Source of the DNA: Ambrosia x helenae
Lineage: Eukaryota > Streptophyta > Magnoliopsida > Asterales > Asteraceae
Length of the DNA: 64,000 bases
Direction: 5' to 3'
Assembly (NCBI GenBank): GCA_030844895.1
Contig: CM061231.1
Location: 135,689,023 to 135,753,022, forward strand
The notes under the pieces were generated by a model. That model saw nothing but the letters and a program-made list of their open reading frames with translations. It had not been told where the DNA came from and made no database searches. A program made the position numbers and the translations under genes. Shown one piece after another: positions 10,875-21,630 of the stretch. Each line of letters starts with the position of its first letter. Within the stretch, counting starts at the first letter, position 1.

Positions 10875-13476
10875 TGTGACATCCGTCACTTTTCTTTTTA
10901 CATATATATTAATTATAATAATAATAATAATAATAAATAAAAAAAAATCAGATTTTATTACATATATATTTATACACTTTTGTTTTTTTTATTTTTCAAA
11001 CCCACTCACAATCCAAACCCAACCTCCCTTGTTAATTCTGAGCCCAAACCAGTGTCCAGCCCAACAGGTGCCCTTGAGCCCAACAGCAGGCAAGGCCCGG
11101 CCCAACACCACTCTCCTTCCCATCTTGTTTAAAAAAAAAAACGTGCTTCCCCCAGGACTCGAACCCGGGTAGCGAAGCCACACACTCACGCGCTTTCACC
11201 AACTGAGCTACACACCATATTTGAATTAAACTCAACTTTAGTTATATTTATACCCGTTTTCCGTCCTCCTTTTCTTCTCCACTGTGGACGCGCAGCAGCA
11301 GGTTTTTGCCATGGAAATTCAATTTTTTCTTTTTTGACCAACCTAACTCACTTGATTAATGCGGGTTGACTTGGTGTACGTGATTTCCGGCCATCTATGA
11401 CCAGAATACACGTCTATTAACAATCAGTTAATACCAATTAAATCTATATACGCGTATGACATTAATCATGAGTCAACTTACCAATTAACCCAACCCATCG
11501 ATCCCCACTATAAATTGATGTGCTATGAACCTTCACAACTCGCCAATACCTCTACTTCAACCTTCAATTTCTCTTAAGAAGCCTCTGTTCTTGTTATACG
11601 ATTTGGGTTTGACTTCGGCTTTGACTCGATTATTACACTTAAAACAACACTGTGAGTTAAATGTTTTTTATTAGAATTATCCTTCGGCAATCCACGATCA
11701 ATAGCCCCAATGATTCAGGGGCTATTGATCACTAATTATATCGATTGCAATATTAGGGCTCGATTTGATTGTTTTGGGGAAGAACACTTTCAGGCTGTTT
11801 ATATTTATTTTAAACCAACAACATCCAAACACAACCACTGGCTTGGACCAGATGGTTGTGTCTGGTGCCCTATACACAAGCCACCCGGGTTCGAGTCCCG
11901 TGGGTGGCATCCTTTTGTCCTTTATTTTTGTTACAAATCAAATACTTATATATATATTACATTTAATTTTATAAATTCGTTTTTAATTATCAAAATCCTT
12001 TTATAAATTCTAAAAAAATTACTTTTAGTTAATCTGATATAAATGCTTTATCTACAATTTTTATTTTTCTGAATTTCATTTATTTAATATTTATAATAAT
12101 TAAATCAATTTTACACTATTATATTTATAAAAATCCATTAAAATATCAAAACAATTTTATTAAATCCTACAAAAATTATCCTATGTTTGTACAATGTTAA
12201 ACTTTACTGAAATGATTTTTAACTCAGAAAAATCATCTATTTTATATTTTTAATCAATTTTTGTTAGTTTTAAACATAATTAAATCATAATAAATCCAAT
12301 TTTTAATATTTTTGCACCAAAATTTTATACAAATTATTTCTGATCATTTAGAACAGAAATATGAATTTTAAACTTATAATTCTTTAATTTTAATATTTTT
12401 AAATATTAAAGTTAACTTTCGACAATTTGTTATAAATAGAATTAATATTCTATTTTAAAGAAAATAATTTTATAAAAATTATTTTTATACTTTAAACATA
12501 TTATTGTGACCATCTTAAATTTAAATTTCATAAAAAGATTTTTAGTTATTTATTTACTAATTTTCTCTCAATTGGCGAATATTTTTAATATTAATTAAAC
12601 GAGCAATTATCCCCAATTCGAAGCCCTAGAAATACATATATCCTAGAGTTATTTCCCTTACACATTATCGAATACTTTAGGTTGATCATTTGGGAGTAAT
12701 CTCAATTCATATTTCGTTGTCCAAGTCCAATTTCAAGTTATTACGTGAACTGTGAGTATTTCCTATCCCCTTTTTGCTTTTATTCATTTTTGGGGTGTTA
12801 CATGTACACTTATACAAATTACAAATACAAGTTCACATTTTTACAATACAATTCTAGTACTATGTGCATTTGCTTACAAACGTGCTTTATGCTTAGACAT
12901 TACATGTAGAATACATTTGTACTTAGTGAAATCATTAACCATGTACAAGCCGACCTTAACATTGGATAGCGCTATTTGGATTGACAACCCGCCTAGATTG
13001 ATTCTCCCCCTTTTTCATCGGAGAATCCGTGGCCATTGTTAAGTTATCATCCATTTATTGGTTGAGTACACTACAGTTCATACAGTACATTATACAGTCA
13101 CAGGGTTGATTTCGCTCATTTGTATGATACATAGTTTACATATTTGCACTGTAGCTTGCACTTGAATTGTATAACTTTTTAACCTACTATATATATCAAA
13201 TCTAGGAATGCTCACCAACATTTCATATGTTGACCAAACCTATTTTTGTACATGTTTCAGGTGCAGTTTGATCTAGTGCTTTAGCAAGAGACATTTAGTG
13301 TTTTATTTCAATTCAGTTATTTCAATATTTACATTTCATTTAGACAATGTAATTTCCATTTCCATGTAAGACAATTTTGGATTATTCAATAATATTTACA
13401 TTTTAGTACCATGAGCTTTTGAACAATCGTCACTACGTGGCACCTCGATGATTCCGCCATCGGTTGGGGTGTTACA
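10875..13476 (+). repeat. LARD-1 3' LTR
   Basis: 2602 bp, near-identical to 5800-8399. Differences seen by eye are a few substitutions (such as C to T in ACACT-AAAAC near 11640) and A/T-run length changes. The two tRNA-like units recur: minus-strand B box 11155-11165 and A box about 11198-11210; plus-strand B box 11888-11898. Confidence 0.92.
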
Positions 13477-13735
13477 ATGAAGATGGGTATACAGAGAAAG
13501 ATGGTACTTTTTATATGTATATCCTTTTTTTTTTTTGTAAATTCTTATTGTAAAAAGACAATTATACCCTCATGTGGGGTCCACGTGACCAAACTTAACA
13601 AAAAAACTAACCAGATTAGTCCTAAATGGCGAGACCTACAAGATTTTACAACATAAAGAACAATTTTCATCAATTTTGAAGTTAAATGACAACCACTGAA
13701 AAACGATGTAAACATAAATGACGATTTCTGTAATT

Positions 13736-13958
13736 TTCCCTATTAATTAATTAACTAGTATGTTCTCCTAACTTTTTGATAGTTATCGGTTCAGTTTATT
13801 ATGTTACGAATACGATACGTGAACTCAATTAACAATGAAAATATTTAAAAATGACTAAATGTGTGAATACAATTCTTTTTTTGACAAAAAAAATATACCG
13901 CTTATAACATTGTTCTTAAGTGTCTTAAAATTGAATTTAAATTACATTGTTGAAGAAA
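13736..13958. other. Intergenic spacer
   Basis: AT-rich sequence between the Mutator-like right end and the next hAT. No gene or repeat boundary recognised. Confidence 0.4.
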
Positions 13959-13966
13959 CATGTACC

Positions 13967-14617
13967 CAGGGCCGGCCCTTAAGGGGTGCGGGGAGGACTC
14001 CCGGCCCGGGCCCAATTTCTCGGGGGCACATTGACTCTCCGGTAATCTAAGTTTCTTAATAGTGACGTCCTTATGGATTTTTGTATGTTTGGGCCCCACA
14101 ATTGTTAATCAAGTATTAATCAAAGTGAATGGTACTTTATATAAAATAGAAAGTAAAGAAATGTTGAGAGAGGTTAATAAGAAGAAAATGAAATGGTTTG
14201 AAAAAAATAATTATAAATTTATTAATGAGTGTAGGACTAGAGAGAATGAAGAAGATAAAATGAACATGCTCACAATTATTTGTTTTTGCTTTTTACAGTT
14301 TGGTTTTGACTTTCTTTTTAACTTTATTTTTGTAATGAAACAATTTTTTTTTTGAATTGCCAAACTTTCATCCATTTATATTTTCACCCTTTGTGGGATT
14401 CGAATTCTCAACCTCCCCCAAAAGGGTTTATTCCCTCTACTGTCAGACTACAACCTAAATGAGAAATAAAATTTAATCCATCAACTTGATATTACTTTAA
14501 TTGTAGCTTAAGAAATAGTTTACATTATTTGTTTTGTTAAGGCCTACTAAACCTAAGGCTAAGGGACACAAATTTTGCAGCTCGGCCCGGGCACCTGAAT
14601 TTTCAGGGCCGGCCCTG
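13967..14617. mobile_element. Non-autonomous hAT element (CAGGGCCGGCCCT ends)
   Basis: 651 bp with self-complementary termini CAGGGCCGGCCCT and AGGGCCGGCCCTG, and exact 8-bp TSD CATGTACC (13959-13966, 14618-14625). Subterminal CCCGGCCCGGGCCC / CGGCCCGGGC extends the inverted repeat. The interior is AT-rich with no transposase. Confidence 0.92.
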
Positions 14618-14804
14618 CATGTACCCGTACGTCAGGTGTTGACCGGCTTGAACGAGCCAGGACATACCTCGTCAATTGTTTTCCTAAAAAAATTATTATA
14701 TAATAATATAACTTAATAAATAAAGTAATTACATGATTTTATGCACTATACATTTTATACCACTTCTGACACATAACACAGAGTTTCTAAACATACACGA
14801 GTTA

Positions 14805-15028
14805 GACCATCCGGTGTGGGGGCGGCATAGGAGAGGCATGGCTATGCCGGCCCTCGCTACACCACCCCCCTGGGGCGGCATGGGCTTGGGGGCGGCAAGA
14901 GAGGCATTAGTTTGCCGATGATGCCGGGGCTACCTTCTTGGGAATCGAGTTTTATAAAAAAAAAAAAAAAAAAAATCTACGTGGTGGCCCGGCAAAGAAG
15001 CAAGGGGCGGCAACCACACCTAATGGTC
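14805..15028. mobile_element. PIF/Harbinger MITE 1
   Basis: 224 bp with TTA TSD on both sides (14802-14804, 15029-15031). TIRs begin GACCATCCGGTGTG and, inward from the right, GACCATTAGGTGTGG, matching the ends of the transposase-bearing element at 21631-23721. The interior is rich in GGCGGCA/TGCCGG and carries an A18 run near 14957-14974. Confidence 0.85.
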
Positions 15029-15281
15029 TTAGTAGACGACATGATTCTAGTAACATAAAGTTTGGCATAATTTATTTTCATGCTCACACTTTTAGTATGT
15101 TGATACTTTTTATTTGCAAAAGTAATTATTTAACCATGAGATAATTCTTTTCCTAAACAATAAAAATTTGTTTCAAAACATATATATTTTTAAGTAATCG
15201 TTTCGAGTATCACCTAATTTTAATTTCATTTTATATTCATGATCTTTTTTATATTTCATACCTCTCATGTATTATATACCT

Positions 15282-15652
15282 AGAGTAAAGATCAAATACA
15301 TATAGTTTTTTTTTGTAAGAACTGTGAGAATCAAAGGGGGTAAATTTTTTTTTTTTTTAGAATTTTTTTTCCCATGTGCTTAAACATTCTTTCTAGATGA
15401 ATAATACAAAAAAAAATTAAAATTTTTTTTAGTGTAATTACGTCATTAAGGTAAATACATTAGTTTACACTAGAGTAATTATGTAATTACTTTACACGTA
15501 ATTACTCTACACTAATTTTTTTTTTAGTTTTCAATACTATAATACATGTTTAACAATATGGGGAAAAAAATTTGAAAAAAAAAATAAAAAAATACCCTCC
15601 TTTGATATCCACAGTTCTTACCAAAAAAACTATTTGTGCCGGATCTTTCCCT
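15282..15652. mobile_element. Foldback MITE with 9-bp TSD (Mutator type)
   Basis: 371 bp. Exact 9-bp TSD TATATACCT (15273-15281, 15653-15661). The ends AGAGTAAAGATC and inward AGGGAAAGATCC lead into long matching arms sharing GTAAGAACTGTG and ATCAAAGG. The centre is itself palindromic around TTAGTGTAATTACG / GTAATTACTCTACACTAA. A 9-bp TSD points to Mutator mobilisation. Confidence 0.88.
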
Positions 15653-15661
15653 TATATACCT

Positions 15662-15909
15662 ATCCCGAATGATTCAAATTTCAAGTATACGGTATACCAA
15701 CCGGACTTGTGTATTTTTTATTGTCATCCCTAGAACATCCCTAAAAACATGTAAACTCGAAGTCGAAAAATTTAGGGACAAAACCTGTCACAAACAATAT
15801 TAAGAACACCAAATCAAACAATTTCGATATTCGATATATATAAAATAAAATAAAACAAAACCAAACCTGCAATTGACGTCTCTCCCACAAAACCCCCAAA
15901 CCAGTAATA
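15662..15909 (+). promoter_or_regulatory. EI24 upstream region and 5' UTR
   Basis: Proximal sequence of the EI24-like gene. A TATA-like GATATATATAAAAT lies at about 15832-15845, roughly 70 bp before the start codon. Confidence 0.45.
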
Positions 15910-18900
15910 ATGGAAAACATTACTCCTTTGATGATACGTTACCGTACAAAACTCAAGCAAGCATCCATCCTATGGCTTCAAGGTTTTCAAGAAGCTTGCT
16001 GTCTTCACAGAGTTGTCATATACTGTTACAGGTTATCTTCTACTTACACTACTTTAATAATATCTTCAATTACAACTTCCTGATGTTTAATCTTTGTCTG
16101 TTTGTTCGTTGTGAAGATCGAGGCAGTTGATGATCCGTACTGGACAGTGCTTTTTATTGAACGGGTTTATCTTTCTAGGAAGGTGATTCTTTTTTGTTTT
16201 TTTAAGTTATTGATCGTAGTTTTGTTCGAAAATAAGTTGTAATTAGTTTTGGATTTCAATTGATGAATAAGTTGTAATGAGATGTTTGTTGGTTTTAGTT
16301 AGGGGTGTACATTTCCAACACATCTCGAAAACACGACACGAACCTAACATGAAATTCGCGATCAACACATTTAGCTTAACGGGTTGGGATCGGGTTTGGC
16401 CGTTTGGGTTTACCCTTTAACCCATTTATATTATATTTTATCTTTTTGTCTGGCATTTTATGTCATAGTTATAACTTAAAAAGAAATTGACAAAAGATTT
16501 AATAAAAATATAATTTTTATATGCATTTGTATTTTTGGTGTAAAATTTTAATTTTAAAACGATATTATAAGCGAAAAAATTAAGAATTCTGGTCAAAGGG
16601 TCGTGTTTGGGTCAACCCGCGAATATTCGGGTCTTGTTCAGGTTAATATGTCTTAACACAATTTTTAGGTTTGGGTCGTGTTCAGGTTCTTGTAATTGTT
16701 TTTTTGGTTGGGGTTGTACCCGCAAACACGACCCGTTTAACTGTAACACCCCTATTTGTAGTTATGGATATCTGAAACAAAAAGTGTATTTATTGTTGGG
16801 ATGAATGGGAGTGATTGTACTTTAGTTGTGAAGTGATTGAAGCTTGAATTTAAGGTATTGGTTAGCATGAATTCCTGTTTATATTGATTGCAGCAGTGTC
16901 ACCCAATACATAAAAATAAAAATCTTTAAGATTTTTGATATGTATGTTTAACTGTTGCTAAATATCTACTCTGTAAGGTAACTTAAATGTGTATTGCTTT
17001 GCAGTATTTTCATTCTAAGATCTCTTATCCTTCCAACGCTAGAATGGATATTACCGTTTGGAGTCCCTGATGGTTATCAAGAACCATGCTTATCGGAGAT
17101 GCCTATAAGATTGTATGCCTTCTTACGACTTGGACTCTTGCAACTTATTTATGTGAGTATACAATAGGAAAATTGGTTTTAAGTTATGGGTGCAGCTGCC
17201 TTTATAACATTGTATATCTTAATAATTAAGATGCTTATAAACAATCATTTAGAGTTCTTGAAATGTGAACTGGCATGTTTCCTACAGTATTTTGCTGCTA
17301 AATATGCTGCTTATAATCATGGTTATAAAAGTCCTATGTATACGGATTACGGAATATATTCTTTTATTGTTACACAGTTTGTTTTGTGTGATGTAATCAG
17401 AATTCTATAAAATTAGGTAAAAAACTGAAACCTTTTATACCAAACAAACATACCCACTAAAATCCCTATCAAAGTAAGGTATAGGTAGAGTGAGATGAAG
17501 GCAAACCTTTCCTCTATCGCATTAGACATTGTTCGAAAAAACGGATGATGTGCGCGCCTCGAGGCGAGGCGGCCAGGAAACAAGTATGAGGTGGCGCTTC
17601 ATGGGGTATTTTTGTACGTGCGCCTTGTAGGGCTGAGGCGCTAAGAAAAGCTGCGCCTCGGGGGGTTTTGATGTGTGTTCTTTATGTTTTAGACTTTTTG
17701 TGTCAATTTCAAACATTCCGTGTCTCTTTTATGTGTGTTTTTATGTTTTTGTTGAACCTGGTAATGAAATCAGTTGGCATTTTATATCTTAAAAGATATG
17801 TAATTTTTATATTTATTTTTTTCGATTCAGCCTCGGTTCCTCGAGGCTCAATTTCGTTTTTTAGACTTTGCCATGAGATAGAGAGGTTGCTCACTTGCTC
17901 CTGATGAAACCCCCGGCTCAAAAACGTATATAACATAGAGTATGTATATATACGACAAACAAAAGACAAAAATAATACTAATAGTAGTACAATACCGATA
18001 ACAAAAGGTGGTGATAAAACTAGAAATAATAGTAGTAGTAGTCAAAAAAGAAAAGAGAGAAGAGGACACAAAGGCTCACGAACCACCTAGAACGTGAACT
18101 AGCACCGACACCTAGCCACCTAGGAAGAAGGGCAAGCCAAATGGGTAGGAAAAGCAAAGACACCAAGGCGAAGTTTAAGAGAATCCTTTTATACCAGTCC
18201 CTGCTAATCCTGCATCTTCTTACTTGCTTGTGCTTAGATAACTCTTAGACAAAAGTGTTTGATTTATGTTTCATAATGCTTCTCTCCCTTTAGCTAATGA
18301 TGAATAGTTTTTTTTCCCTCATGATCTTGAATTTCTTATGAAAGTGAAAACATTTGTGCCATCAACAGTTCCTCTTGTGAAACTTAGCATCACAGATAAC
18401 TTGATATGATATATTTGCTTTGTAACAGGCTCTATGGTTCTACCCTTTGTACATATTCAGCTTCATTTTAAGCACTATCTGGTACAATTTTTTCTTCAGA
18501 GCAGATACTTTTGTTGCTTCCTGTAATTTGCCAACTTATATTTATATATCACACATTTGTATAACTTATATAGGTACAATGATATTGCTCAGTTTGGTCT
18601 TACGGTTACTGGAAAGGACGGGCCAACCAATTTAGCTCCATCTAGCCAAAAGGAACCTTCAACGTCACAAACTGCAACAACCGTTGATAAACCAACTGAC
18701 CTTGGGCGGTACTATTGTACTTTAGATGCTAAGATGCATGTTATCTTGTTGGTTGCGAGTGTTGGTCATTTAGTTGCTATAATATAACTTCTTTTTCTGC
18801 AGGGTCATGATAGGAATAGCAGAACAGGGATATTCAATTCTCTTACTAACCTTTTTTTTCTTGGAGGTATTTTCGCATGTCTTGTTATATTTTTTGTTTT

Positions 18901-20718
18901 AAAATGATAAGTCTTTGGCAATATATGCTGAAAATAATGAGGTTGTAACAGGTTTACCTCACAGGTTTTGTACCTATTATTGGGAAGGCTCTCAATTTTG
19001 TACTTCTTTCATGGATGTATGCGTATTACTGCTTTGAGTATGTGCTGACTACATGGCTACCATTTGTTAAAATTTAAAGGTGGCATAATGGTGGGTTTGG
19101 TAATGGATCAAACCGTTTTTTTTTGTGTGCACAATGGGCTGCTTGGGTTGATCTGGAACGTTATATGTTCAAATCTGTTACATTTTTGTCACCTCTACGG
19201 TACTAATGATACTTGACAACGTCTTCTCATTGTAACTCTTCAATTTTATAGGTACAAATGGAACTTCTCTGGCCTGAGCTTGGATAAAAGGCTTGACTTT
19301 TTTGAGTCTAACTGGGCATTCTTTGCTGGTTTCGGTATTTTTTTCCACATATATTGCTAGCAATTCTTTTGTTTCAACCATGTAAAACCCCTAACCGTCT
19401 AACCGATATAAAATTTGAGAGGGAAATGACAAATCACTCTACCCTTCTAAAAGTGTTTGTGTCTGCATGTTTAATGAGTGTTATCTAAACATAATGCTTC
19501 TTCCATTCTAAAACTAGTTATTAACAATTTATGATTTTTTTGGCGATGTCTCAAGCCAGAAAAATGCAACTTCGAATATAATTCTTATTTAGCATGTTAA
19601 TATTAACGGTAAGGGTGGCACAAAATTTTATTTTTCATTTTTTTTTGTGTGATTAAGATGTGAGAATATTATTCATGTGAGCATCAAAATTGTACTTTCA
19701 GGATCTCCTTGTGTTCTGGCTATTTTCTTTTTTTCTCCTCTAGTGAGTTATGGAGTAATGGCAGTACTCTTTCCAATGGTAATACTCTTTTAACACTTTC
19801 TGTATTATAATACCATAAATCAGGAATACGAATTCAGATTTTTCGGAATTCTTTTTTACATATTTAATATCTTATGGTTGGCCACATGTGTTCAGAGATG
19901 TTGAGATGTTGACCGTCATCAGTCATGGGCTTGAAAGCTTACATGATTGTGATATGGGGTTGAATAATAATTTAATGACACTAATAATTTGTGTTCCAGT
20001 TTGTTTTGACTGCAGCAGGCTCAGATGCGGAGAGTGTAATCAACGCTCATAAAACGAAATGGAGAGGTGAAGAAGACTTTGGAAAGCTCCCCATATTTTA
20101 TGCTGCAGATAAGTTATTGTAAGACATCTTATTTACAGAATCTTTTATTCTTGTTAAACTATACATTCTTTTTTAGTTGCTAAAAAATTATAAATTATTG
20201 ATGCCAAATATTATTTCAAAAAAGGGACCAAGGGTTTGTATTTAGTAGAATAGGCTTTGCGATTCAAAAAGGGATAGCGGCGCAACTTGTTGCTCGCTTA
20301 CCCATTATCCAGATGTAATTTGGTTTTTACTGTGGAATGAAATTAAATGATATTAATTTTTAAAAAAAAATTATATAATTTCTTTTATATGAAATGATTC
20401 GGGGTTATACAAAATACACTTTGAGCAATCTTCTGACCTGTTTGACCCACTAGAGATTAAAAAAAAAAAAAAAAAAACAAAGCGACCATTCAAAACGTAA
20501 ATGAGTCGTCAAAATTGTCACCTCTACTTTGAAGTTCAGCTAGAATGTTTAAAGACAGATATTATTGAAACCAATTAAAATTCAGGTATCACTGCATGCA
20601 TAACCATCGATTATAGGTGGAATATGTCTTTGATTGTCATATTATCTACAGGATGCGAATCTTGTCTGTTCTTCCTTTGGAACCTCAGGAGCAAACATCT
20701 GACAAGAAAGCACTCTGA
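15910..20718 (+). CDS. EI24-like (etoposide-induced 2.4 homolog) ER membrane protein
   Basis: Eleven exons: 15910-16031, 16117-16182, 17005-17152, 18429-18481, 18574-18708, 18803-18866, 18952-19037, 19252-19334, 19702-19778, 20000-20118 and 20652-20718. They total 1020 bases (339 aa) with phases preserved at every junction. Recognisable plant EI24 blocks in order: WLQGFQEACCLHRVVIYC, RTGQCFLLNGFIFLG, RLYAFLRLGLLQLIY, ALWFYPLYIFSFILS-IWYNDIA, MIGIAEQGYSILLLTFFFLE, GKALNFVLLSWMYAYYCFEY, KWNFSGLSLDKRLDFFESNW and AFFAGFGSPCVLAIFFFSPL. Several hydrophobic membrane segments fit an ER multi-pass protein. The animal EI24 family acts in ER-linked apoptosis and autophagy; the plant role is poorly defined. 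The ATG at 15910 opens the frame that continues across the first junction; the longer frame starting at 15873 is out of phase with exon 2. A hAT MITE lies in intron 2, a GCGCC-rich patch in intron 3 and a LINE-like peptide fragment in intron 10. Confidence 0.92.
16300..16754. mobile_element. hAT MITE in EI24 intron 2
   Basis: 455 bp with termini TAGGGGTGTACATTTCC and, inward from the right, TAGGGGTGTTACAGTTAAAC. Flanking octamers GTTTTAGT and TTTGTAGT match at 6 of 8, so it is old. CACGACCCG/CGGGT subterminal motifs resemble those of the elements at 4072 and 30735. Confidence 0.75.
17536..17668. repeat. GCGCC-rich patch in EI24 intron 3
   Basis: An island with repeated GCGCC/GGCG motifs (GTGCGCGCCTCGAGGCGAGG, GTGGCGCTTC, GGCTGAGGCGC) in AT-rich intron. 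It resembles the edges of the hAT element at 1934-2449 and the patch near 30.5 kb. Boundaries and TSD not found. Confidence 0.5.
20222..20316 (+). pseudogene. LINE-like protein C-terminal fragment in EI24 intron 10
   Basis: An open stretch ends with the peptide SRIGFAIQKGIAAQLVARLP then IIQM and stop TAA. The same C-terminus, with few changes, is at 27030-27118. I recall this as the tail of a LINE/reverse-transcriptase-associated protein common in Asteraceae genomes. Only the tail is present here, out of context in an intron. Confidence 0.6.
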
Positions 20719-21039
20719 GACTAATATGCTGATCCTAAGAAGTTGAAGATTCCTGTGTTCATACAAAGATTACATTTAGTTGATTTATGTCTTCTTAATG
20801 ATTAGAATATGTGACATTTGCAGCACAAAGAAAAAAGTGACAAGACAACATTGTGATAAAGATGCTTGAAAATTTTAGATAAAGAATTGTTTTTTGATCT
20901 GAAGATGATTGACATGAAACATACCAACATCTGTATTTTACATCTTATCTTGTTTAAGGTTCTTTGGGCTAGGTCCGGTCCCTCTTTTATACTGGATTTG
21001 ACCGATGGACGATATTCAATGCATGTAGTACAAGTCATT

Positions 21040-21083
<44 letters not shown>

Positions 21084-21097
21084 AGTTTTCCAATTGT
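20719..21097. other. EI24 3' flank with poly-T run
   Basis: Probable EI24 3' UTR, then a run of about 38 T at 21045-21082. The T run would be the poly-A tail of a minus-strand retroposon, but no retroposon body or TSD was identified. Confidence 0.4.
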
Positions 21098-21105
21098 CAT
21101 ACCTA

Positions 21106-21303
21106 CAGTGGCGAAGCTTGACCCGAAGGTTCGGGGGGTCGGAAGTCACTGGTTTCGGGGGGTCGAAAACCAGTTTCGGGGGTCGAAACCCTATATTTTC
21201 AAAATTTTCTATACGGATACTATATAATCGGAACTTCTGCGCGAAAATCCGGGGGGGGGGGGGGTCGGCCGCCCCTCCCCGCCCCTACAAACCTCCGCCA
21301 CTG
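21106..21303. mobile_element. hAT MITE (CAGTGGCG ends)
   Basis: 198 bp; ends CAGTGGCGAAGCTTG and inward CAGTGGCGGAGGTTTG. Exact 8-bp TSD CATACCTA (21098-21105, 21304-21311). The interior contains several TTCGGGGGGTCG blocks and a G14 run (21251-21264). Confidence 0.92.
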
Positions 21304-21311
21304 CATACCTA

Positions 21312-21627
21312 TGAGGTTGGGTTATGGTCTTTCCCTGGGAGTGCTGATGTGAAGGGCCGGGAACGGGGAACACCGTGCCCCCTCCCCCTTCCCTATTCAT
21401 TTCCAAGATAGCCGCGGCCACACCAGTCCTCCCTGAGTCTCCATGCGTTCAAAAATCAGAGAAGAGTATACGGATACCCTTATGAAAGGTTATCTGTTGT
21501 TTGTTTGATATGTAATTGTTTGATATGTAATTTTAATCTGTTTTTTATTTGGAATTATAATTGAACATTACCATTTAGAAAAGAAGAAAATGGTTCTTTT
21601 GTAGTATTTACATTTGGTAAATAAATA
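21312..21627. other. Intergenic spacer
   Basis: Sequence between the hAT MITE and the Harbinger element. The stretch 21340-21410 is unusually G/C-rich. No gene recognised. Confidence 0.35.
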
Positions 21628-21630
21628 TTA

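Larger units (their letters stand above)
5800..13476 (+). mobile_element. LARD-1: coding-free LTR retrotransposon
   Basis: 7677 bp, bounded by TG...CA LTR ends and an exact 5-bp TSD ATGAA (5795-5799 and 13477-13481). The LTRs (5800-8399 and 10875-13476) differ by only a few bases and A/T-run length changes, so insertion was recent. A tRNA-Met type primer site follows the 5' LTR and a purine tract precedes the 3' LTR. The 2475-bp interior has no gag, protease, RT or integrase frame. This is the layout of a large retrotransposon derivative mobilised in trans by a Gypsy-type relative (inference). Confidence 0.92.
4043..13735. mobile_element. Long-TIR Mutator-like element with two nested insertions
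   Basis: The left arm (about 4043-4985 without the nested hAT) matches the reverse complement of about 13540-13735. Shared blocks include TTTATGTTTACATCG, TTTTTCAGT-GTTGTC, AACTTCAAAATTGAT, TGGTTAGTTTTTTTG and TTTGGTCA-GTGGA. The arms are about 190 bp. The right end reads inward GGGAAAATTACAGAAATCG; the left end is more diverged. Without the nested hAT (4072-4830) and LARD (5800-13476 plus one 5-bp TSD) the host element would be about 1.25 kb. Its unique interior is rich in CCACCA on the left and GGTGGT on the right. No transposase was seen. The exact left end and 9-bp TSD were not resolved. Confidence 0.7.

Noticed and set aside
15873..16130. EI24 start at 15873
   Set aside because: This frame does not continue into exon 2; the frame from 15910 does and gives EI24-family sequence.
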